55,084 nt of DNA. Origin: an uncultured Bacteroidales bacterium (GTDB taxonomy: Bacteria; Bacteroidota; Bacteroidia; Bacteroidales; G3-4614). Numbering within the stretch: position 1 is the stretch's first letter; each line of letters begins with the position of its first letter. Of the stretch, positions 9,260-16,164 are shown one piece after another. Below the pieces are notes generated by a model, which saw only the letters and a list, made by a program, of their open reading frames with translations, ran no database searches and had not been told where the DNA came from. Where the stretch lies: positions 1 to 55,084 of the forward strand of contig CASFRS010000015.1 of the NCBI GenBank assembly GCA_949297125.1, written 5' to 3'. A program made the position numbers and the translations under genes.

Positions 9260-10453
9260 TTATTGTTTGTTGATTGTCTGTTTTATACGGTCCAACGCCT
9301 GCCTCAGCTTTTCTTCGGTAGCGCAAAGGGATATGCGGATGAACTTGTCGCCTTCCGACCCGAACACTATCCCGGGGGTTGCAAATACGCGCGCCTCGTA
9401 CAGCAGGCGGTCGGCAAGTTCTGCTCCGTTCTTGAACGTGTCGGGGACTTTTACCCAAAGGAACATGCCGCGTTGCGCCGGGTCGAAGGTGCAATCCAGC
9501 GTGCGTGCTATCTCTTCGGCCAGTTCGCGACGGGGCCTGTATACCGCGTTTATCTCCTCGTACCAGGCCTTGTCGGCATGCAACGCTTCGGCCGCCGCTA
9601 TCTGCATCGGGCGGAACGTCCCTGAATCGATGTTGCTTTTTACCCTAAGCACCCAACTTACGAATTCGGGGTTGGAGGCGAGCATGCCTACCCTCCACCC
9701 GGGCATGTTGTGCGATTTGCTCATGGAATTGAGTTCTATGCATATGTCTTTTGCCCCGGGCACCGAAAGGAGGCTAAGCGGGTTGTCATTCAGGATAAAG
9801 CTGTACGGATTGTCATTCACGACAACTATATTGTGCCGGCGACCGAACGCTACGAGCTCTTCAAACAGCTGCCGGGAGGCAACTTTCCCGGTAGGCATGT
9901 TGGGATAGTTCACCCACATCAGCTTTACGTTGGTAAGGTCGTTCTTCTCTATCTCGTCGAAGTCGGGAAGCCAACTGTTCTTTTCCTTCAGATTGTACGT
10001 AATTATGTCGGCTTCGGCCAGACGGCTTACCGACGTGTACGTGGGGTAGCCGGGATTGGGGACCAACACCCCGTCGCCCGGATTCACAAAGGCAAGGGTT
10101 ATATGCAGGATGCCTTCCTTGGAACCTATAAGGGGCTGTATTTCCCTGTCGGGATCGAGCGTTACGCCGAACCACTTGCCGTACCATTCGGCAAACGCCT
10201 TGCGCAACTGCGGTATCCCGACGTATGGCTGGTATCCGTGGGCATTTTCCTTTTCCGCCTCATGCGACAGGGCTGCAATTACGCGCGGGTGCGGCGGACG
10301 GTCGGGACTCCCTATTCCCAGACTTATCACGTCCAGCCCGCGGGCGTTCATGTCGGCCACTTCTTTCAGTTTCTTGGAGAAATAGTATTCGCTTACGTTG
10401 CTCACTCTCCGTGCCGGGGTTATTTCCCTTTTGTTTTCCGAATTTTCTGCCAT
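9260..10453 (-). CDS. PLP-dependent class I/II aminotransferase (aromatic pathway)
   Basis: 397 aa from the ATG at 10453. An in-frame TTG at 10552 would extend the protein through the attenuator hairpin and is not a credible start. The fold-type I signature S-x-S-K with G-W-R follows NSMSKSHNMPGWRVGML, where the Lys binds PLP. Other family landmarks are GIGSPDRPPHP, GYQPYVGIPQLR and NPGYPTYTS. Its position ahead of DAHP synthase/chorismate mutase and tyrA makes transamination of 4-hydroxyphenylpyruvate and/or phenylpyruvate its likely job. Sequence alone does not separate this from an aspartate-type or alanine-type aminotransferase. Expression is controlled by the leader and attenuator at 10475-10623. 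Confidence 0.9.
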   Translation of the reverse strand: MAENSENKREITPARRVSNVSEYYFSKKLKEVADMNARGLDVISLGIGSPDRPPHPRVIAALSHEAEKENAHGYQPYVGIPQLRKAFAEWYGKWFGVTLDPDREIQPLIGSKEGILHITLAFVNPGDGVLVPNPGYPTYTSVSRLAEADIITYNLKEKNSWLPDFDEIEKNDLTNVKLMWVNYPNMPTGKVASRQLFEELVAFGRRHNIVVVNDNPYSFILNDNPLSLLSVPGAKDICIELNSMSKSHNMPGWRVGMLASNPEFVSWVLRVKSNIDSGTFRPMQIAAAEALHADKAWYEEINAVYRPRRELAEEIARTLDCTFDPAQRGMFLWVKVPDTFKNGAELADRLLYEARVFATPGIVFGSEGDKFIRISLCATEEKLRQALDRIKQTINKQ

Positions 10454-10474
10454 AGTTTTCAATACGAATAAAAA

Positions 10475-10501
10475 AATCCCGCTCTTGTTAAAGAACGGGA
10501 C
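10475..10501 (-). terminator. Attenuator terminator of the aromatic operon
   Basis: On the minus strand a stem GTCCCGTTCTT / AAGAGCGGGAT with a 4-base loop is followed by TTTTTATT, placed between the leader peptide and the aminotransferase start. Its 3' arm (AAGAGCGGGATT, 10475-10486) is repeated exactly at 10551-10562, across and just after the leader stop codon. The upstream copy can therefore pair with the 5' arm (10491-10501) and form an antiterminator. Confidence 0.85.
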
Positions 10502-10550
10502 CCTGTAATATTTTTCCGATTTTTTTATTCTCCTTGTAATATACGCATGC

Positions 10551-10562
10551 AATCCCGCTCTT
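10551..10562 (-). promoter_or_regulatory. Antiterminator segment of the aromatic attenuator
   Basis: This is an exact 12-base copy (AAGAGCGGGATT on the minus strand) of the 3' arm of the terminator at 10475-10486. It begins inside the leader stop codon. A ribosome that finishes the leader would cover it, whereas a ribosome stalled on Tyr/Phe codons upstream would leave it free to pair with 10491-10501 and block the terminator. Confidence 0.75.
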
Positions 10563-10623
10563 ACTTTTTGCTAAAGTAAAAGTAGTAATAAAAGTATGCG
10601 AATACGGAGATATTCTTAATCAT
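10561..10623 (-). CDS. Phe/Tyr-rich leader peptide of the aromatic operon
   Basis: A 20-residue open frame, ATG at 10623 to TAA at 10561-10563. It contains VFAYFYYYFYF, which is four Phe and five Tyr codons out of eleven, eight of them consecutive. It begins about 20 bases after the predicted transcription start and is followed immediately by the antiterminator and terminator segments. It matches the design of pheA-type leader peptides in Proteobacteria, where stalling at aromatic codons when charged tRNA is scarce allows readthrough. The peptide is probably not functional as a protein. Confidence 0.85.
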   Translation of the reverse strand: MIKNISVFAYFYYYFYFSKK

Positions 10624-10649
10624 GGTCTTTCTCGTTTTTTCAGACGGTG

Positions 10650-10680
10650 CAAATTTAGATATAAATTTTATTTGCGCAAA
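10650..10680 (-). promoter_or_regulatory. Promoter of the aromatic operon
   Basis: Minus strand -33 TTTG (10677-10680), 19 bases, -7 TAAATTTG (10650-10657), an exact consensus match. Transcription should start near 10646, just ahead of the leader-peptide ATG at 10623. Confidence 0.8.
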
Positions 10681-10743
10681 TTTTTTGCGTTTTTTATTTC
10701 TGTTTTTTTACAATTCCGGAGAAGTTGCAACGCCCGCATGCCG

Positions 10744-11745
10744 TTATTCCTGTTCCCCTCCGCAGTATATATTGCCGTTGTCCAGAACCGTTTTTTCCTT
10801 AACCCTTATCTTCAACTGGTGGATATAGTCGGACATATACGCTATGTGTGAATCGTATATGTTGCTTCTCTTGCAGAAGAGGGCAAACGCCATGCGCGCC
10901 CACATTATGGCCTCTTCGTAACGGTCGTTCAGCTCCTCGTATATCGCCATGTTTGCCGCAGCTTTCCCTTGCAGGGCCTTGTTGGTGGTGTTCTCGAACA
11001 CGTATTCCCACAGATATGAGGCTTCGTCGTATTTCCCTTCTTTCCAGTATTTGTCGGCCTTGCGCATCAACGGATATATGGAGACGAAATAGATGCGCCC
11101 CACTTTTTCGGTATACGGGAGGTATATGCCGGATACTTTGTCGCTGATATACGCCAGCGCCTCCATTACGGTTTCGTGTTGGGGCGGAAGCGACGTTACC
11201 GCTTCTTCCAACGAATAGCCGGAACTTTGCCACGATATGGTGTCGCTTACGGTAAAGGGCATCGGGCCGTTGGCATCGGGCAATATCATGGTAATTCCCG
11301 CCTCCAGCATGTAACTGCGCATGGAGACGTACCAGTCGCTGTCGAGCGTATCGACCGCCAGGACGGGCTGCAGCGAAAGTTTGTCGAGCGTTATTATGGG
11401 CTTTTGCCCGAGATAATCGGAAAGGGTATCGGCATGCCCTTCTTCTATCGGCCGCCCGGTGGGAGCATCCATTACGTAAAACTCGACCGGGCGGGAATAG
11501 ATTGAATTCTCCACGGATGAAAGTATCAGCCCGGAATACAGGGAACGCACCGTATCGGCAGGTACGGTTTCGACCGTTTCCCCGCCGCTCTCATCCATAT
11601 TGTATATTACGGCTATGGGTGTGTTGCCCGACAGGAGCACCTGCGGAGGTCTGATTATATCGTATTCTACATACCGCAACGACGAACATGATGCCGCCGC
11701 GATACCTACGGCAATAATCAATATGCAATGCCTTATCCTGTCCAT
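10744..11745 (-). CDS. DUF6340-type lipoprotein
   Basis: 333 aa from the ATG at 11745, chosen because it gives a signal peptide with a lipobox ending in Cys20 (GIAAASC). A longer in-frame start would bury that signal. The mature part has the SLRYVEYDIIRPPQV start seen in Bacteroidales lipoproteins annotated DUF6340. A C-terminal half, about residues 215-310, is helical with tetratricopeptide-like spacing (YWKEGKYDEASYLWEYVFEN, AAANMAIYEELNDRYEEAIMWA). The function is unknown. The hydrophilic, TPR-like end suggests a scaffold at the outer or inner membrane. It is a single-gene transcript with a consensus promoter at 11808-11839. Confidence 0.75.
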   Translation of the reverse strand: MDRIRHCILIIAVGIAAASCSSLRYVEYDIIRPPQVLLSGNTPIAVIYNMDESGGETVETVPADTVRSLYSGLILSSVENSIYSRPVEFYVMDAPTGRPIEEGHADTLSDYLGQKPIITLDKLSLQPVLAVDTLDSDWYVSMRSYMLEAGITMILPDANGPMPFTVSDTISWQSSGYSLEEAVTSLPPQHETVMEALAYISDKVSGIYLPYTEKVGRIYFVSIYPLMRKADKYWKEGKYDEASYLWEYVFENTTNKALQGKAAANMAIYEELNDRYEEAIMWARMAFALFCKRSNIYDSHIAYMSDYIHQLKIRVKEKTVLDNGNIYCGGEQE

Positions 11746-11807
11746 ACTGTTACGTTGCTTTTCCCATGTTGTCGCTACTGTGCCACGTACAGGCACAATG
11801 GAGAGGA

Positions 11808-11839
11808 CAAATGTAATCAATTATTTTATCATTGTACAA
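11808..11839 (-). promoter_or_regulatory. Promoter of the DUF6340 lipoprotein gene
   Basis: Minus strand -33 TTG (11837-11839), 21 bases, -7 TACATTTG (11808-11815). The predicted 5' leader is about 60 nt. Confidence 0.7.
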
Positions 11840-11995
11840 CGCCAGCATGTACTTTAAACGCCTTTAGCGGGTATTTACGGTTTCGTGCGGCGTACAGACA
11901 AGGCCCTGCATTCCTATCTTTTACAGGATTGCCGGATAGCGGAACGACGTATTTTACCCTGACGGGAGGCGCGCTTCCGACACCTGAAAAGGCAG

Positions 11996-12034
11996 GCCGG
12001 ATGAATTGCTGGAAATGTACGCAATTCATCCGGC
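11996..12034 (-). terminator. Probable terminator of the acyltransferase gene
   Basis: A perfect 14-bp stem GCCGGATGAATTGC with its complement and an 11-base loop lies about 105 bases after the acyltransferase stop. Only a weak U-rich run follows on the minus strand (CCTGCCTTTTC), so termination is less certain than at other sites in the window. Confidence 0.5.
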
Positions 12035-12139
12035 GGAATATTCTGGCTCCTGAAAAGGCGGGGGAAAGGAGGAGAGTGCGGGAGCACGGTATGAAACCGG
12101 GTGGCCGGCGACCCGCCGTTTTAACGGATGTTCCCTTCC

Positions 12140-13297
12140 CTACTGTTTTTTCACCGTTGCGGGCAGCATGCGCTTTGCAAGATACCGCCTTACCGGTTCG
12201 TCATACAGTTTAAGGAATATATACGCTGCAAGTATGCTGCCGAGGAATATGCCCACTGCAACAGGCCATGCCTGACTGAAAGTAAGCCCCTCGCGCCATA
12301 CCCATGCGTAAAACAGGTACATGAGCGGATAGTGTATTACGTATACGGGATAAGATATGTCGCCGAGGAACTTGCAGATGCGGGACGATATTTTATCGGT
12401 AGTTTTTCCTGACGCCCCGAGATAGACCAGTACGGGAAATATTATTATGGAACATAGAGAATCATATACCCCGTTTTTCCACGGTGCATCCGCACCTCCC
12501 ATATACGGGACGGTAAGGAGTACCGCAAGTATTGCGGAACAGATCCAGAACGCCCCGCGTATTTTTACGGGCTGGAAAATACGCGACATGAGAAGCCCCG
12601 CCGAGAAGGAGAAGATAAGGCGGAGGAATCCTCCCGGCAGATTGCTGCCGGCCAACGTCCACCCTACTCCTATATGCCCGTACCCGGAAAAATCCATTAC
12701 GGCGAATGCTGCAAGGGCCGCCCCTGACAAGGCCACCAGTACGGCCAGGTGTTTTGTACTCAGACGGCGTATGAAGAGTGCATAGAGAAGATTGCCTATG
12801 TACTCGAAAAACAGCGACCATGTAGGGCCGTTGAGCGGATACATCTCGCCGTTACCCCTGACCTCGCACCCGGCTCCCGGCATTGCGGGTATAAGGAACA
12901 TGTTCAGCAACAGTGCCAGCATTAGCATTGTAACGGATACGGCCGTACCGTCCCATTTCTCGCACCCCTGTATGTAAAAAGAGACTGCGCCCAGTACAGC
13001 CCCGAGCACCACCATGGGGTGAAGCCTTATAAACCGGCGTTTTATGAAACGCCCGACGGTCATGCTTTTCCAACGGTCATCGTATGCGTATCCTACCACG
13101 AACCCCGACAGGATGAAGAAAAAATCCACCGCCATATACCCGTGGTTGAAGTTCTGGTCCGTGGGACTTGTCGCAAACGCCTCGAATACATGGTACCATA
13201 TTACAAGGAGGGCGGCTACGCCTCTCAATCCGTCAAGCAACTCGTAATGGGGTTTGGAATCGTAAAATGCAGCTGACGCTACTGTTGTTTTTGACAT
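12140..13297 (-). CDS. Acyltransferase family 3 membrane protein (OafA/YrhL-like)
   Basis: 385 aa from the ATG at 13297, with about ten membrane helices. The family motifs are present: LLDGLRGVAALLVIWYHVFE near the N-terminus, with the catalytic His of this integral-membrane acyltransferase family, and VDFFFILSGFVVG followed by RRFIRLHPMV. These enzymes O-acylate surface polysaccharides or other cell-envelope glycans. The substrate here cannot be read from sequence. The gene lies 102 bases downstream of a Crp/Fnr-family regulator. Its promoter carries a Crp/Fnr-like palindrome centred near -41 (13362-13375), implying activation by that family. Confidence 0.9.
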   Translation of the reverse strand: MSKTTVASAAFYDSKPHYELLDGLRGVAALLVIWYHVFEAFATSPTDQNFNHGYMAVDFFFILSGFVVGYAYDDRWKSMTVGRFIKRRFIRLHPMVVLGAVLGAVSFYIQGCEKWDGTAVSVTMLMLALLLNMFLIPAMPGAGCEVRGNGEMYPLNGPTWSLFFEYIGNLLYALFIRRLSTKHLAVLVALSGAALAAFAVMDFSGYGHIGVGWTLAGSNLPGGFLRLIFSFSAGLLMSRIFQPVKIRGAFWICSAILAVLLTVPYMGGADAPWKNGVYDSLCSIIIFPVLVYLGASGKTTDKISSRICKFLGDISYPVYVIHYPLMYLFYAWVWREGLTFSQAWPVAVGIFLGSILAAYIFLKLYDEPVRRYLAKRMLPATVKKQ

Positions 13298-13331
13298 TTC
13301 GTAAAAGTTTTGTTCTATGTGTTTCCGCATG

Positions 13332-13339
13332 CAAAGGTA
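13332..13339 (-). promoter_or_regulatory. -7 box of the acyltransferase promoter
   Basis: Minus strand TACCTTTG, an exact -7 match. No TTTG is found at the proper distance upstream; the Crp/Fnr-like palindrome at 13362-13375 takes its place. The predicted transcription start is about 13328 and the leader about 30 nt. Confidence 0.6.
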
Positions 13340-13361
13340 ACGCTTTGCAATCCGTAAAAAT

Positions 13362-13375
13362 TTGACCTATGTCAA
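13362..13375. promoter_or_regulatory. Crp/Fnr-type operator
   Basis: A 14-base palindrome with 5-4-5 architecture, TTGAC-CTAT-GTCAA, as bound by Fnr/Dnr-like members of the Crp superfamily. Its centre is about 41 bases upstream of the predicted acyltransferase transcription start, the classical class II activator position. It also lies just after the stop codon of the Crp/Fnr-type gene at 13400-13963. Confidence 0.6.
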
Positions 13376-13399
13376 AAACATTGCTCCCGCAACGGTATT

Positions 13400-13963
13400 T
13401 TATTCTTTTGCCCTCAACCTGCTGAGCGTAGACGGCGTTATGCCGAGATAAGATGCTATATAACCGAGATTGGCAAGGCGGCAGACTTCGGGGAACTGTT
13501 TCCTGAACTCCCCGTAACGCTCTTTCGCCGGCAGTGTGAGGCGTTCTTTATGGCAACGGTGGAGACGGCGGTATTCGTTCTGGTGTATTATTCGCCCCCA
13601 GTTGCAGAATTCGAGATTTGTGGCGAACAGGTGCGAAAGGTCGGTTATCAGTATACGGTATGCCTCCACGTCTTCAAGGGTCTCGACAAATTCCTCGCTC
13701 GGCTTGTTATAGTAGAGTTCGTCCATGCTGAATACTATCCCGCCGTCGGAAGAGAACGACGTGGTGATTTCCTCCCCGTCGACAAGCCAGAATGAACGGG
13801 TCATGCCTTTCTCCATGAAATAGGCGTATTTGCAATATGCATTCTCCTTTATCAACTGGTATTTCTTAGGATAACGGCAGAGTTCGACCTTTGCAAGGAG
13901 CGTCTTCACCGTCTCGTCGGAAACGGGACATAATGCCCGCATATTGCTTATTACTTTTTCCAT
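13400..13963 (-). CDS. Crp/Fnr-family transcriptional regulator
   Basis: 187 aa. Residues about 20-120 form the cyclic-nucleotide-binding beta-roll (YQLIKENAYCKYAYFMEKGMTRSF). A long dimerisation helix follows, and the last 25 residues (LANLGYIASYLGITPSTLSRLRAKE) are a winged-helix recognition motif. No Fnr-like N-terminal cysteine cluster is present, so an Fe-S oxygen sensor is unlikely. The ligand is unknown; many Bacteroidales paralogs of this short type are uncharacterised. It has its own consensus promoter (13985-14016). The palindrome between it and the acyltransferase gene suggests that gene is its target. Confidence 0.88.
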   Translation of the reverse strand: MEKVISNMRALCPVSDETVKTLLAKVELCRYPKKYQLIKENAYCKYAYFMEKGMTRSFWLVDGEEITTSFSSDGGIVFSMDELYYNKPSEEFVETLEDVEAYRILITDLSHLFATNLEFCNWGRIIHQNEYRRLHRCHKERLTLPAKERYGEFRKQFPEVCRLANLGYIASYLGITPSTLSRLRAKE

Positions 13964-13984
13964 TTGTCATTGCTGTTATCCTTG

Positions 13985-14016
13985 CAAAGATAGGGAAAGG
14001 CGAGTGCAGAGACAAA
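13985..14016 (-). promoter_or_regulatory. Promoter of the Crp/Fnr-family gene
   Basis: Minus strand -33 TTTG (14013-14016), 20 bases, -7 TATCTTTG (13985-13992), an exact consensus. Predicted leader about 20 nt. Confidence 0.75.
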
Positions 14017-14058
14017 TTTATTTGCCTGTGCCGGGCCGCAACTTATACTTGCGTGAGC

Positions 14059-15189
14059 CTACATTGGCGGAGGCGGAGGAAGAAAGTCGGCCGGTGCATA
14101 ATACGCCCCGTTGTAAGGACCCCATTCATTCCATGGAGTAAGCACGGCCTGAAGATTGTTGTCGCCGAAGGTGTTGAGTTGCACTATGGGGTTGTTCCGG
14201 CAGTTTACATATACCAATGACGGGCACAACGATACGTCGAGCGTACTTATGGAGTTTTCGCTGCAATTCACGCGTTGCAGAAGCGTACGCCCTTTCAGGT
14301 CCAAACCGGTAATGTCGTTGTATGAACAGTCTATAGAGTTTATGGCATTGCAGTTTTCTATCGGCAGGCATGTTAGCGAATTGTAGGAACAGTCGAGCGT
14401 TGCAAGGGCGGGACAGTCGCCTATATACAGGTGCGTCATGTTATTGTTGCTGCAATAAAGGTTTTGCAGTTGCGCCTGTCCCGACACGTTCAGGTGCGTT
14501 ATATCGTTGCTGTCGATATTCAGGCTCACCAGTGCGGGAAGATTTACGGCAGAGAACATGCTCAGACTGTTGTATCCGCAGGAGAGGGTCTGCAAGTTTC
14601 TGCATCCGTCTATATTTATTGTCTTCAACCTGCACCCTTGTATGTTGAGATTCTGCAAGGTTGCGGATTCTCCCGCATAGAAGGAGACCATGGGGTTATC
14701 GCCGCAATTCAGGACCTTGAGCGAAGTACAGGGCGTTATGTCCAATGCGGCCATTTTATTCTTGTAGCAGACAAGGCGGGCCAAGCGGGAGCACCCGTCA
14801 AGATTCAGGGCGACGAGGTTATTGCGGGAAAGGTCGGCGGATTCAAGGGATATGCACCCCGTCAGGTCGGCCGACGTAAGGCGGTTGCGTGAGAGGTCGA
14901 GCGTCTGCAACCCTGTAAAGTTTTTCAGCGATATGCTCCCGCCTATTGCGTAGCCCCTCCAGTTTATGGATTTTACCTGCCCGCCGCTCCATTCGACGCC
15001 TGTCCACGCAGAGGGATTTGAAAGGTCCTTTATCCTCAGCATATCGGCATTTGTGCGTCCGTCTGGAGCTGCCTGACTTTCAAGGAATGCCGACAATGCG
15101 GCCACTTCGGCAACGCGGAAATTCTGCGCATTTGTCCCGGCTGTGGCAATAACTATTGCCGCAATCGGCAGGAGAACTGTTTTTTTCAT
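14059..15189 (-). CDS. Secreted leucine-rich-repeat protein with exact 21-residue repeats
   Basis: 376 aa from the ATG at 15189, which starts a clear signal peptide (MKKTVLLPIAAIVIATAGTNA). A longer in-frame start lacks one. After an N-terminal cap of about 100 residues come twelve consecutive repeats of exactly 21 residues, of the form LxxLxCxxNxLTxLDLxxCxx. These build a regular solenoid. The Asn ladder and frequent Cys at repeat position 6 are conserved. It ends in a proline run (FLPPPPPM) with no visible anchor or sorting domain. The likely role is protein-protein interaction in the periplasm or outside the cell. It follows cvfB by 51 bases and may be cotranscribed with it. Confidence 0.85.
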   Translation of the reverse strand: MKKTVLLPIAAIVIATAGTNAQNFRVAEVAALSAFLESQAAPDGRTNADMLRIKDLSNPSAWTGVEWSGGQVKSINWRGYAIGGSISLKNFTGLQTLDLSRNRLTSADLTGCISLESADLSRNNLVALNLDGCSRLARLVCYKNKMAALDITPCTSLKVLNCGDNPMVSFYAGESATLQNLNIQGCRLKTINIDGCRNLQTLSCGYNSLSMFSAVNLPALVSLNIDSNDITHLNVSGQAQLQNLYCSNNNMTHLYIGDCPALATLDCSYNSLTCLPIENCNAINSIDCSYNDITGLDLKGRTLLQRVNCSENSISTLDVSLCPSLVYVNCRNNPIVQLNTFGDNNLQAVLTPWNEWGPYNGAYYAPADFLPPPPPM

Positions 15190-15239
15190 ATTCCGATTGT
15201 TTGTTATTGAAAACAATGCGGAGAACGAAATGGTTGGCT

Positions 15240-16079
15240 TTAACGGCGGACAAGGAGCTTTATCATGTCGGGGGCTATCTCTATCTTGCGCTCCTTGTAC
15301 AGTGCGCCTATCGCTTTTTTGTAATTTTTCTTGCTGCATGAAAATACGGCGGCTATCTGTTCGGGCGAAGCCGAATCGGAAAGAGGTAGTTCTCCCCGGT
15401 TTTTTTCCAGTTCTTCCAGTATCTGCCGTTTCAGCGTTTCGACTGAACCGTATCCTTGTTCTCTCAACGATACGTCTATTTTTCCGTCGTCCCTGACGTG
15501 CTTTACGTACCCGTCGAACCGCCCGCCGACGTATACCGGAGAATAGAGTTCATTGTCGTATATCATACCGGAATGCAGATTGTCGACTACGACCTTGTAC
15601 CCTATATCGGTTTTCTGGCATACCAGCACTTTTACCGGCGTATTGAACCTGTAGGACGGCCTTATGTTCCCGAGGTATTTTTCCGTTTTTGCCGATGCGG
15701 CTATCCGTCCGCTTTCAATATCGTAATAGATATACACCATATAACTTTTGCCGGGCTGCATCCTTACCCGTTGCTCGCGGAACGGGACAAGCAGGTCCTT
15801 CGGCAAGCCCCAGTCAAGGAACGCCCCGATGCTGTTTACGGCCGATACCCGCAGGAAGGCGAATTCGCCTACCGTGGCATAGGGGCGCAGCGTGGTTGCT
15901 ATTATGCGGTCTTCGGAATCGAGATAGAGGAAAACCTCCGCTTCGTCGCCCGGACGGACACCCCGCGGCACGTATTTGCGCGGCAGCAGTATCTCGCCGT
16001 TTTCCCCGCCGTCGAGATAAACCCCGAAATCTACTTCCTTTACTATTTTGAGCCTGTTGTATTTCCCTATTTGCGCCAT
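15240..16079 (-). CDS. CvfB-like S1 RNA-binding protein
   Basis: 279 aa, the usual CvfB/YitL length. It has tandem S1-type OB folds: residues 1-65, with GVYLDGGENGEILLPRKYVP; 65-140, with GAFLDWGLPKDLLVPFREQ; and a third at about 145-215. A C-terminal winged helix covers about 230-279. The Staphylococcus homologue CvfB binds RNA and affects virulence gene expression. The role in Bacteroidota is not established. The promoter is probably the -7 box TAATTTTG at 16106-16113, which overlaps the divergent EFR1 promoter. Confidence 0.88.
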   Translation of the reverse strand: MAQIGKYNRLKIVKEVDFGVYLDGGENGEILLPRKYVPRGVRPGDEAEVFLYLDSEDRIIATTLRPYATVGEFAFLRVSAVNSIGAFLDWGLPKDLLVPFREQRVRMQPGKSYMVYIYYDIESGRIAASAKTEKYLGNIRPSYRFNTPVKVLVCQKTDIGYKVVVDNLHSGMIYDNELYSPVYVGGRFDGYVKHVRDDGKIDVSLREQGYGSVETLKRQILEELEKNRGELPLSDSASPEQIAAVFSCSKKNYKKAIGALYKERKIEIAPDMIKLLVRR

Positions 16080-16102
16080 TGCTTCCTATGACCGGAATGA
16101 GA

Positions 16103-16134
16103 TTGCAAAATTACCCCTTTTGGGCTTATATTTG
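16103..16134 (+). promoter_or_regulatory. EFR1 promoter, overlapping the divergent cvfB promoter
   Basis: Plus strand -33 TTG (16103-16105), 21 bases, -7 TATATTTG (16127-16134). The minus-strand -7 box of cvfB (TAATTTTG, 16106-16113) lies inside this spacer, so RNA polymerase cannot occupy both at once. Confidence 0.65.
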
Positions 16135-16164
16135 CATATCTTATTTACGGAAATTGCATTTGGA

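Larger units (their letters stand above)
11746..12139. other. Intergenic region, promoter plus hairpins
   Basis: It holds the promoter of the DUF6340 gene (11808-11839) and a hairpin TGTGCC...GGCACA in its 5' leader (about 11780-11797). It also holds the acyltransferase terminator-like stem (11996-12034). A short phrase, CCTGAAAAGGC, occurs twice (about 11983 and 12051). I see no credible gene here. Confidence 0.6.

Noticed and set aside
10454..10552. A 33-residue N-terminal extension of the aromatic aminotransferase from a TTG codon
   Set aside because: It would translate through the attenuator hairpin and its U-run. The ATG at 10453 begins a normal aminotransferase N-terminus.
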